Origin: Bugula neritina
Lineage: Eukaryota; Bryozoa; Gymnolaemata; Cheilostomatida; Bugulidae
DNA: 25,165 nt
Direction of reading: 5' to 3'
NCBI GenBank assembly: GCA_964035545.1
Contig: CAXIUT010000090.1
Span: forward strand, 1-25,165
The translations under genes were made by a program, and so were the position numbers. Of the stretch, positions 1 to 9,059 are shown piece after piece (positions within the stretch are counted from its first letter, which is position 1; each line of letters begins with the position of its first letter). The notes under the pieces are model-generated. The model did not search any database and had not been told where the DNA came from. It saw nothing but the letters and a program-made list of their open reading frames with translations.

Positions 1-68
1 CCCAACCCCAACCCCAACCCCAACCCCAACCCCAACCCCAACCCCAACCCCAACCCAACCCCAACCCC
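1..68. repeat. Left telomere, CCCCAA repeats
   Basis: Tandem CCCCAA from the first base, the expected orientation for a left chromosome end. One unit is short (CCC at 54-56). The repeat ends in CCCCTA at the junction with unique DNA. About 65 bp separate it from the first possible start codon. Confidence 0.97.
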
Positions 69-133
69 TATTCAATAAAATTCTTAATAGATTGAGGTTG
101 CATAATAACATTATTTTTATCAATAATAATAAT

Positions 134-1726
134 ATGGATGAACTAATCACAATAATTTAAGAAAGGAAGCAATCGATCAATTAAATGAAGACTATTTCCC
201 CTCCTAAACATAAATCAATACTGATAGAAGAGGAAAGAAAGCGTAACTAAAAAATAAAATTGGATTTTAAGAGTTTTAAAAACACTTAAAATACTTCCTA
301 CTGATCATAAAAAGTACAGATTAATTTAAATTAGAATCATTTTTTAAAATACTGTCAAGATAATGAACTACTATCAACCCATGGAAATTCAATATTAATG
401 AAGATTAAAATGCAAATTACATTGAAACATTCATTAATTTATTTGTTAGTTTTTATAATAAATTTGAAGAAATGGATTTAGCTCATGTTAAAACTATTAT
501 TAGACCAAATAATGTATTAAAAATAATATATTTAGAGTTTTATAATTGTAGATCTAATAAAGTCTTTGGTAGATATTGGAAGAAAATAGTTCAAATGTGA
601 AGTAAAAACTCATTATAAATAATTATAAGCAATCAAATCTGATAGAAAATTAGCAAATAAGTTTAAAAGTAAAGGATAACTTATCACAAGTAAATCTTAA
701 ATATTAAATACCAAAGGAATTGAAGAATACGAACCTAAAAATAAAAAAGAATAAATAAAAAATTCATAAACTAAAAAGATAGATAGTGTTCTTTACGATA
801 AATACAGCAAAGTTATTTAAAACTATAATTCTGAGTATATTGAATAAAAATTCAATGAGCTATACTTTGATTTGGCACATATTAATCGTAGAAACTCGGT
901 TAAGATTCAAAAATATTTAGATTCTTGTTTTGGAATGAAAAGACATATAAACTATGATGCTTCAGGTCTTTACACTCAATAGTAGATCAAAAAGATGATG
1001 TAAAAACACAAATAAAAAATAAATAATAGATCAACTGAACTAAAATAACTTAAAGGGAAATGTTCAAGTTAGCACTTAAAAGAACATTTCAAAATGAAAC
1101 TTTAAATGCATTAAGATATGAACAGTTTTCCCATAATAAAGAAAATATATATATTACATGAATGGTTTCCCATATGTATGGCAAAAAATGGAGATAAACT
1201 TCATCCTTTTTTACCTATGATTCAGTTTAATGGAAACTTTTATAATCAAGAAGAATTAGAATAAAGATCAAATAAAAAACTTAAATATTTTTTGAAAGAC
1301 CTTCTTAATTAAAAATATCCAAATTAAAAAATATTTAGATTAGATGATCCTTAAATGATATCTTTTAATAAAAAGTAATATTTTGACTTCAATAATCTTA
1401 AACTTCTAGAATTAATGAATAAAGAGGTTATTCTTCCTTTAGTTAAAAAATAGAAATAAAAAGATAAAGATAAAGAAGGATTTTTACCTCAAATTAATGG
1501 TCAAGGAGATGGATAAACCAAGAGAGTCAATAAAGCTAAAAGTGATACTAAACTACCAGGATCGAATCTACTGATGTCTATTCCTAAGGGAAGTGAAAGT
1601 TTAGGCTAGATGCTGAAAAGAAGAATGAACCATAGTTCAAAAATAAAAGAAGTCAATTAATCAAAAAGAAGAATGAATAATATTATTGACAATATGATCA
1701 AAGTAAGAGAAAATACTATTATTTGA
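134..1726 (+). CDS. Unidentified subtelomeric protein, 5' part disturbed
   Basis: I do not recognise this protein. The secure part is a frame open from about 367 to the TGA at 1724-1726, provided a 25-nt GT..AG intron at 548-572 is removed; the joined frame reads smoothly through it. The product is basic, rich in Lys, Gln and Asn, with no membrane segment or signal peptide. A central stretch contains LHEWFP and is followed by a LysLys-rich tail. The 5' end is unclear. An ATG at 134 opens a frame that meets TGA at 302. A 29-nt intron at 243-271 moves it into the downstream frame, but a TGA at 364-366 then interrupts it just before the secure part. No short intron removes that TGA. Either the true start is internal (for example ATG 472), or the copy has a small indel or nonsense change. 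A decayed subtelomeric copy is possible. Confidence 0.5.
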
Positions 1727-1810
1727 TTTTTATTAGTATAAAATAATTCCTAATAAAAAGAATATTATTTAAATAAATAAATTAAATAATTAATATTTAT
1801 AACTTTAGCT

Positions 1811-2308
1811 ATGACACCACCTATAAATAATTTAAGAGTCTAACTTCTCTATGAGGTGCCAAGTTCATGTGCTCTCATATTTGCAAGTATCAATTATTAC
1901 AGCAGTCTTATTGATCCATAAATAAGAGCACAGAATCCTAATATTAAAGGACAGTTGAAACATTGGGCGACTTTTTTAATTTTGGCAGGTAAATATCTTG
2001 TTGGTACAGTCTTAATAGGATCTCTAGCATCTGTAATAGCATACTCTCAATCGAAATAAAATTTCTGGCTTTATGGAGGTGCTACTTTATTCTCAATTAT
2101 TCCCTTTACTAGTATATTTCTCATGAAAACAAACAAAAAATTGCTAAATATCCTGAAGGACACCACTGAACATGAAGTTAAAGAAGAAGAGAAACAAATT
2201 GTAAAGGACGAGATGAAGAAATGGTCCAAATTAAACTGTGTCAGAGTTGCAATAGCTACTGCTTCTTTAGCTCTGTTCTTTGTGGCTAAAAAATATACAA
2301 AAATCTGA
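1811..2308 (+). CDS. DUF1772 (anthrone oxygenase-like) membrane protein, copy 1
   Basis: This 165-residue, intronless protein matches the DUF1772/anthrone-oxygenase-like family by layout. It has an N-terminal YEVPSSCAL segment, a DP..R motif after the first helix, a conserved KHWAT stretch, a second helix pair, then LFSIIPFT and KTNKKLL. A charged loop and a last hydrophobic helix end in KKYTKI. Four membrane helices are expected. Some family members act as small oxygenases on polyketides, but most are uncharacterised, so the substrate is unknown. A GT..AG-like stretch after codon 59 is not an intron, because copy 2 keeps the same residues there. Compared with copy 2, whose end reads ATC TCA GCT TGA, this gene reads ATC TGA GCT TGA, so one substitution created an earlier stop two codons upstream. 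Confidence 0.82.
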
Positions 2309-2532
2309 GCTTGATTCACCCGAAATAAATATTTTATTATTTAAAGTTAATATAAACAGGACTAAATTTCAACTTCTTTTGATTTTATTTAATTCTAAAT
2401 AGTTTTTTAATCTAATTATTTATTTAATTTCCATAAAGTAAAAAATATTTTATTCTGATAATTGCTGATAAGAATTCAATAAATAAAACTATAAATATTA
2501 TGATTTAATTATGACGATAAGTAATTTTAATT

Positions 2533-3036
2533 ATGTCAAAACCAATTAAAAATCTAGGGAATGAAATTCTCTATGAATTGCCAAGTACTTGTGCTCTTTT
2601 CTTTGCCAGTGTTGGATTTTATACAAGTGTTGTTGACCCCACTGTTAGAGAACAACATTAAAACATAAAAGAACAACTCAAACATTGGGCAACTTCTTTC
2701 AAATGGGGAGTTAAATACATGCCCATGCTTACAGTAGCTGGTCTTCTTTCCTCAGTTGGAGCTTACAATCAATCTAAAGAAAAAATGTGGCTTGCTGGAG
2801 GTCTTACTCTCTTCTCGACTATTCCATATACCCTCCTGTTCATGATGAAAACAAATAACTAGCTTAATGACACTCTGAAAAACAGCACAGAGTCCGAAAT
2901 CGAGGAAGAAAAAAGAGAGTCAACAGCTAATGGAATGAAAAAATGGGTTAAACTCCATGCTGGAAGAGCTATCCTTGCCACAGGAGCTGCTGTTCTTTTC
3001 TTCATTGCCAAACAAAATACAAAGATCTCAGCTTGA
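2533..3036 (+). CDS. DUF1772 (anthrone oxygenase-like) membrane protein, copy 2
   Basis: This is a 167-residue tandem paralogue of the preceding gene, on the same strand with about 220 bp between them. It shares the family landmarks: YELPSTCAL, VDPTVRE, LKHWATSF, then LFSTIPYT followed by KTN, and a final hydrophobic helix ending in KISA. Four membrane helices are predicted. The acidic/basic loop before the last helix (EEEKRE) is the least conserved part. No intron is needed. The ATG at 2533 gives an N-terminus slightly longer than copy 1. Function is unknown beyond family membership. The pair, plus the minus-strand copy near 8534-9014, shows local expansion of the family. Confidence 0.83.
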
Positions 3037-3143
3037 TTCGCCCTCATTTAATCTTTAATACTTTTATCAAAGAATAATAAATTTTTCAATCTCCTAAAAA
3101 ATTTTTAATATGTTTTTTAATTTAGATGTTTTATTCAAATTTA

Positions 3144-4322
3144 TCAATCATTTCCAAAACATACTTGGTCAACATCAACAAAAAGATTCATAACCCTTTT
3201 TTTCCATTCTTAGTACAAACAAGTAAATGATTTTTGCTAGCATAAATACATATATCTCCCATCATGCCTTATTTTGATATAAAACTAGCCATTATCTGAA
3301 TGCAATTAAAAAATTAAATTAGTTACATAATCAATACCAAAATCACAATTCAAGGCAGAAGTTTTTCCTTTTATATAAAGATCTTCAATACATTGAGCAC
3401 TAGAAAAGTTAAGATCTTGTTGCATAGCTGTAGCATCAGTGTCATGAGCACTAATGAAACTCCATTTAAGCTTTTTATTGTTTATATTTTTGATTCTATC
3501 ATCAAATTCTTTCAAAATCTTTTTTAATTTACCAGTATTAGCAGCTTTAGAAATATTAAAGTTTATTTTGAAAAAATTAAACCAATCATGTAAATGCTTT
3601 ATCTCAGTATAATCATCATCAGTAAAGCCTTCTTTATCTATTGATCTTCCCAAAAACTTATCGACAGTCAAGGTATCATACAGTGAAGCCAAAGTAGTAA
3701 AATTCATTGTATTAAGAGGAATATCAAATAGCTAAGCCATTCTTTTCATAAAAGGATAATAAGTTCGATAAGCTTAATTATATTTCTACAACTGATACAG
3801 ACAATTTTTATCATATTATCTGTCTAGATTGTCACAAGCACTTAACACTATATTTTCATCATGATAAATAGGAATTGCTCGATATCCTTAAGGTAAAGAA
3901 AATATTTCTTATTTACTATCTGAATTATTAGAATAAGGAGGTAAATGGTACTATCTATTTACTCTTGGAAGCTTATCACCAGAACCTAAAGGATATAGAC
4001 CATATAATTGACTCCGAACAGATGAAATAGTTCTATTGATAAATGTTGAATAAACTTATATTTATCCTTCTTTATATTAAGCACTGAGAAAAGAAAGTTT
4101 ATCAATATAATCTTTTCTCAAGAGTTTACCCAAATTTTAATGTTATCTCATGCCAACAGAAGTCAGCTATCCCCATAAATCTTTAGTTGAATTACCATCA
4201 TAATATGAATTAAGGTGATATCGAGCTCCATGCCGAAAGACACTTACAACTTGAAGGAGATTTGCTTCAAGACATAGGACTAATAGTAAAATAATTCCTA
4301 TTTTTATGATATTTTTCAGCAT
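3144..4322 (-). CDS. Secreted histidine acid phosphatase
   Basis: This 392-residue protein has the two signatures of branch-2 histidine phosphatases. RHGAR (residues 30-34) contains the nucleophilic histidine and directly follows a hydrophobic leader. SAHDT, with His about 293 and Asp about 294, provides the proton donor. The first 20 residues form a signal peptide, so the enzyme is expected in the lysosomal, phagosomal or secreted space, hydrolysing phosphomonoesters at acid pH. Many glutamines are encoded by TAA/TAG, and no intron is needed. The reading frame passes the TAA at 3306 and ends at TGA 3144-3146. An in-frame ATG at 4343 would add seven residues; 4322 was chosen because it gives a cleaner signal peptide. 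The C-terminal region carries several cysteines that could form disulfides. Confidence 0.9.
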
Positions 4323-4391
4323 TTATAGTAAATTAATAATCATTTTAAAAATAAATAAATGATAATATAAATTAATAAGCTAATGATACTA

Positions 4392-5582
4392 TCATAGAAT
4401 TAGCATAGATCGAACTTCTTTCACGATACTTTTATTAGCTCTATAATATTTCTTCCAAACATTAATCACGAATAGTAAAATCGGTGTAGCTGTACATTTA
4501 GATTTGATATTGACTGCATTGTTATAGTATATTCTGTTATTCTAATCAAATTTAAACAAATGATTTTTACCTTAGGATCTCATCTTTTAATCTCTTTTAG
4601 TATTAGAAAATATTATGTTTTCTTCATCAAAATCTTTTTTCAAATATCTTAGAAACAAAGATAACCTCAATATATTTGATGGTAATGTGAAGTCAGGTAA
4701 ACGATTGATCTTACTACGAACCAAAGCAAGTTATCTTTTTATTTATAAAGGAGTAAAATTAGGACGAAATCGATGAGGCATAATATCTTTAGTCTCGATT
4801 AACTCCACCATCTCCAACAGCTATGAATAGGTAATCGAGTTATGACTTGAAGATTGTATTGCTAAAGAAAGAGAAAAACACTTTTGAAGAAATTTATCTA
4901 CTAAATTCAAATCATTTACTATCACATCATATTCATTACTTATCCTTGAATTGATATATTGTTCAAGGATATTGATACATTATTTGATCTATTTTTATGA
5001 CACATCTATCTTATCAAAAGGATCTCCAAATTTAGTAAACTTTTATTTGAGAAATTCTCTAACTTTCTTTATATTAGCCTAGTCTTCAACCTATTTCAGC
5101 TAGAGATAGTTTCTGACTTTCTTGATAGTAGAAATTTATAATTTTAAGCCATTGTCATATTCATTTCTTGCTACTCTATCTCGACTCAAATCAGAAAGTC
5201 GAACATCTTTTAGCTATTAGATTTTTTATGATTTACAGAAATATTTGTTATTCCAATATTTATTTTACTCCTAAAAGTAACCATTCCTTTTACTTGCATT
5301 CTTCTGATAAGCTGATTTAACTTTTTCCTCAAATTATCTCACATTAAATCGAGTCTCATCCTCATTCTTCCTCTTTTTGACAGGAAAACCTTTTATCATC
5401 TTTTTCACCTGGAATTCATCATGGTTTATAATTGAACTAATGATACTGTACAGATTAAATATCACTAAGACAATTGCAAGAAGAAGTATGAGTTTATTGA
5501 GTTAGTAAGTCATCAATACCAGAGCAACAATGATCAGTGAAATAGTGTTATAGAGCAGCTTTTATTTTGTTGTGAAATTCAT
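4392..5582 (-). CDS. Two-helix membrane protein of unknown function
   Basis: This 396-residue intronless frame has two closely spaced hydrophobic helices at about residues 13-26 and 30-50, separated by a few polar residues. A long, basic, mostly helical soluble domain follows. The topology suggests a hairpin anchor with a large cytosolic or nucleoplasmic domain. No catalytic motif is visible. The arrangement (N-terminal double anchor plus soluble domain) resembles nuclear-envelope TMEM209-like proteins only in outline; I see no diagnostic motif and do not assign it. The stop TGA lies 69 bp from the start of the phosphatase gene on the same strand. Confidence 0.75.
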
Positions 5583-5685
5583 TTGATTTACCGCTTAAAG
5601 TCAATTATAATATCAAATCTAACCAAAAAAAGAATAAAAACTAAACTACTCTTTTTAGTATGAATAAAATATAAGTTAGAGATGA

Positions 5686-6551
5686 TCAGAGAGGTAAATA
5701 GTTCATTCCAAGAAGTTCCTATGTTGATTTCTAAAAAATAAGAGTATTCAAATTCAAAAGATTGTCAAAATTACCTTGATATTCAGCATATTCATCTTCA
5801 CTTCTATCCTCATTATCTTATTCGTTATTCAACTCATCAATCTGCTGAGTCTTCTGAACTTTATTGATCTCGTATTGATTTTAAGCCATGATATTCAAAG
5901 CAGTTTTCGGTCTTGCTTGAATTTTATTTTTATTATCATTGGCCTGATCGACAAGGTCACTAATTATGTTGTCTAATTAATTTATCTATGCAAATGCTTT
6001 TTCTTCCATGTTTTTTAATATTGCCATCTTTTCTGTTGATACATTTCTGGCTGGAAGTATTCTCTAATGGGATTTCGATATCATTTTTTTACAGCGTTCA
6101 TTAAGATCATAGAGCTTAGTTCTCTTCTTTTATTAGTTCAGCTTCTTACCTAACTTCTCAAGTTGATTTTATTGGAGTATTCTCTAAGCTCTAGCTTCAA
6201 CTGTTTGCTTAAACATATTTATTTATGCTTCTGATAGTTTATTTTTAACAGGTATTTGCTTCTTTTCTTATTTAACTACTATTTCTATAGGTTGAGATTG
6301 TTTCTTTTGCTTTTTCTTTTTAGATAAATTTTTTATATATTTAGCTTTCTCTATTGCTTTTCGATTACCTTATTTGACCATTTCAGCATACTGTCGAGTA
6401 TTTTCAAATTTAGAATGTTTTTCATATTCTTTCAAAGCTTCCTCATAAGCTTTTTGACTTTGTTAGTCTAAATTAAAACTAATCTACCTTTGTATTTCAT
6501 ATTGTTCTTACGAATCAACTCGTCAACTCGATCGATAACTTCTTCTGTCAT
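5686..6551 (-). CDS. Charged helical protein of unknown function, one 20-nt intron
   Basis: The start is ATG at 6551. A 20-nt intron (6468-6487 on the window, GT..AG on the coding strand) restores the frame after residue 21, giving 281 residues. The protein is hydrophilic, with long Lys/Glu/Gln-rich helices that are likely coiled coil, a lysine-rich patch (KKKKQKK, a possible nuclear signal) and an acidic segment before the C-terminus. There is no membrane segment or signal peptide. No family is recognised. The intron call is supported because the unspliced frame reaches TGA within a few dozen codons, while the spliced frame stays open to 5686. Confidence 0.72.
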
Positions 6552-7025
6552 TTAAAAATTAAAAATTAATAATGAACCTATTGTTAGAAATAATAAGAAT
6601 ATGAATCAAAAATGTTATCTTTGAATTTTATTAAAGTGTTACTCTTTCAAGTAGATCGAACTAATATTCGATCATCAATGATCTTTCATGAATATTTTTT
6701 TACACTTACCTTCTTGATGAAGAACTACAATCCTTTTCTTTGTTAAAATTACAAAAGATAAGTTGTTTATTGTGAATATTTCGAACTGAGGTAATTCATT
6801 ATTTGAAATCAACTTATGAATTTGAATTTTAGAGCCAGAAAGTATTTATGAATTTGTTGTATTTTATGTGAAACAAGGCAGAAGGTTGAATAAAAGTTGG
6901 AAATCTGGAGTTGTGAAGATGAATGTATGTAAGATGTTTGAAGTTGTTAAGAATTTGAGTTTGATAAGTTAGTTGAGGTTGATGTTGAGTTGTGATATAA
7001 AGTTGGGTTGGGCTGGGTATACATA
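6552..7025. other. 474-bp interval without a certain gene
   Basis: About 120 bp next to the helical-protein gene look like ordinary AT-rich spacer. The rest is strand-skewed: the minus strand is rich in C and A (CAAC and CAACCT-like runs) and poor in G. In the frame of the adjacent splicing-factor gene the minus strand stays open after that gene's TGA for another 116 codons, to TGA at 6675-6677. It has no early ATG. Low G alone makes TGA rare, so this may be chance, a long 3' region or a gene remnant. Confidence 0.5.
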
Positions 7026-7659
7026 TCATCTGCGAGGCGATTTGGAGTAGCTGTCTCTGCGTCTTCTTTTGTATTAGTTTGACCTTGATCTCTATCTGTA
7101 GTGTTTTTTCTTCTTCTCATGATGTCTGGAAGATCGATGACGTCTATAGGAATCACTCGAAGAATCAGAGTAAGATCTTCGAGAGCGATGATAGGATTTT
7201 CTCACTGGAGACTACCTTTTCTTACCCAAGTATTTACCTATTTAAATACTATATTTACCTGGGGTAGCCTCTCTAGGCTTTGATCTCTTACTGAACTCAA
7301 CAGTAATCGGTCTTCCATTTAACTCTACTCCTTGCATTTTTTACCGAGCAACTGTAGCATTTTTTGGATTCAAATATTTAGCGAATCCATATCCTCTTGA
7401 TTGTTTAGGATCTCCCCGAGAAGATCCTGGTCCTGATCGAGGTTAATAGACAATAAAACAATACTCTAGCTCTCCGTGTTCTGAGAAGACATCTTTAAGT
7501 TTGTCTTCAGTTAATCTCTTATCAATATTTCCAATGTAAAGGCAAATATCTGTATAACAAAGGTGAGATACTAGGATCTTAATTAACTTCCTCATTTTTA
7601 GGTTTGTTGTCTTAACCTCTTGAACGAGATCGAATAGAATCCGAATCAGAATGCGCCAT
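7026..7659 (-). CDS. SR-type splicing factor: RRM plus RS domain
   Basis: After removing two introns (22 nt at 7550-7571 and 21 nt at 7238-7258) the gene encodes about 196 residues. One RNA recognition motif covers roughly residues 31-116, with RNP2 ICLYIGNI and RNP1 RGYGFAKY. The RRM contains an unusually long Gly/Ser/Arg loop before RNP1. A short N-terminal SDSDS/RSRSR segment and a C-terminal Arg/Ser/His/Lys-rich tail (repeated RS, SRR, RRRR) make it an SR or TRA2-like nuclear splicing regulator that binds exonic RNA and contacts the spliceosome. The second intron is in phase, so its retention would only add seven residues. The first is required to keep the RRM open. Assignment to a specific SR subfamily is not possible by eye. 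Confidence 0.85.
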
Positions 7660-7719
7660 ACAATTAAATAATATATATTTAAATCATTTTTGAATTTAAT
7701 TTATTAATTTAAATCTCTA

Positions 7720-8389
7720 TCAAAAGTAAAGTTCTTTCTCTAATTTTATTCTTTACTGAATCTTCTTTTTCTTCTCCTCTGCTTCCTTCACCCTTTCAGG
7801 ATTATAATAATGAATCGTATGGTAACTGACATCATCTAAACTAATAGGAGAATCTTCATCAAGTCTTCTTATTACTTCAGGAGAAGCTATTCGACTGTTG
7901 ATAATTGCTTCTCTGTTTTTTTTAAATTTATTAAAAACATAGAGTGGAATCATCAAAGATCCAAAAATAGCAAAAAAGATAAAGAAGTTATCTGTTCCAA
8001 GTTTACCTCTTTTGATTTGACTCATTATTGGATCTTTTCTAAATTATCTTATTTTGTTTTTTCTGACTATTTATGACTTTTAAATAACTTAAAGATGTTT
8101 TTATCCTGGTGTTTTAATATCATGCTAAAGATCTTATTCAGTTATTCCCATCTTCATATTCATCAATCTTATTTTATTTTGCCTACTTCCATCCATTGGA
8201 GGATCCACTTCTTTATCAATTACTTCATTCATCTCAGAAAGACTCATATTTTTTTATCTGATTTATCTCTCTCTATTTTATTCTTTTACCTATTTATTCT
8301 TTTATAAGTTTATCTTGCTCTTGTGGAGATAAATTACCTAACTTTTGATCTTTCTTTTTATCTTATGGATTCTATATATCTCCTTTCAT
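7720..8389 (-). CDS. Single-helix membrane protein of unknown function
   Basis: The secure part is an open frame from about 8025 down to TGA at 7720-7722. It contains one hydrophobic helix (sequence around FFAIFGSLMIPLYVF) and a charged C-terminal tail rich in Lys/Glu. The frame is also open upstream of the internal ATG at 8025. A 19-nt intron (8271-8289) joins it to an N-terminal exon starting at ATG 8389 (motif NLSPQEQDKLIKEQ), giving 216 residues with the helix near 128-147. The short length and single helix suggest a small inner-membrane or ER protein. No family is recognised. The 19-nt intron is at the lower limit, so the N-terminus is less certain than the rest. Confidence 0.65.
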
Positions 8390-8533
8390 CTTATTGAATT
8401 AATTATTATGATATCATAAAATCAGAATTAAAAATTATAGATTTATGATTGCATATAATCATTATTGAACATTCTTCAAGTTAGATTTTATAATTTAATT
8501 TTGATCTTAAATATTTATAATTAATCAAATAAA

Positions 8534-9014
8534 TCAGATCGAACTTTTTGAATTAACTTTAGCCACAAAGAATAATAAGATTGAAGTAGTCGCTAAAATA
8601 GCTTTTACTAAATGAATTTTTCTCCATTTTACAAAATTATCACTAATTATCTCTTTTTCTTCTTCTGCAACTTCAGGTTAAATAGTATTTTTAAGAATTT
8701 TATTCAACTTATTATTAGTTTCCATCTGATAAAATACAACTGGAAGAATTGATGTAACTGTCATAGCTCCATAGAGCCAGTATTTTTTATTTTGTTTGAG
8801 TATAAGCTGCAACTGATGATAAAAAAGAAACACCTCCAGCTAAAGGTAAATATCTAATTCCCCATTTATAACCATTTTCCCAATGTTTTAATTGATCTTT
8901 TTTCTTAGAATATTGTTCTCTCACTTTATGATCAACAGCTACACTATAAAAAATACAACTTGCCACAAAGATAGAACCAGTACTTGGAATTTCATAAAGA
9001 ATTTATTTGTTCAT
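8534..9014 (-). CDS. DUF1772 membrane protein, copy 3, with a one-base frame slip
   Basis: This is a third member of the DUF1772 family seen at 1811-3036. It shares ILYEIPSTGSIF, the R-E-Q segment, LKHWENGYKWG, then YWLYGAMT, METNNKL, an acidic loop, and a last helix ending in FFVAKVNSK. The landmarks lie in two frames. Up to the end of the second helix the first frame holds; after a run of six A (T6 at 8783-8788 on the window) the homology continues in the next frame. Five A would restore a 159-residue protein. No GT..AG intron of suitable length lies there. It is therefore a recent pseudogene, a sequencing error in a homopolymer, or less likely a frameshifted gene. It sits on the strand opposite to copies 1 and 2. 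Confidence 0.72.
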
Positions 9015-9059
9015 AATTTATTTATTATAAGATATCATAAAAAGTATTAAATAAAAGTA

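Noticed and set aside
1988-2008. GT..AG stretch of 21 nt in the first DUF1772 gene as an intron
   Set aside because: The paralogue at 2533-3036 keeps the corresponding codons, and removing it would shorten a conserved helix.
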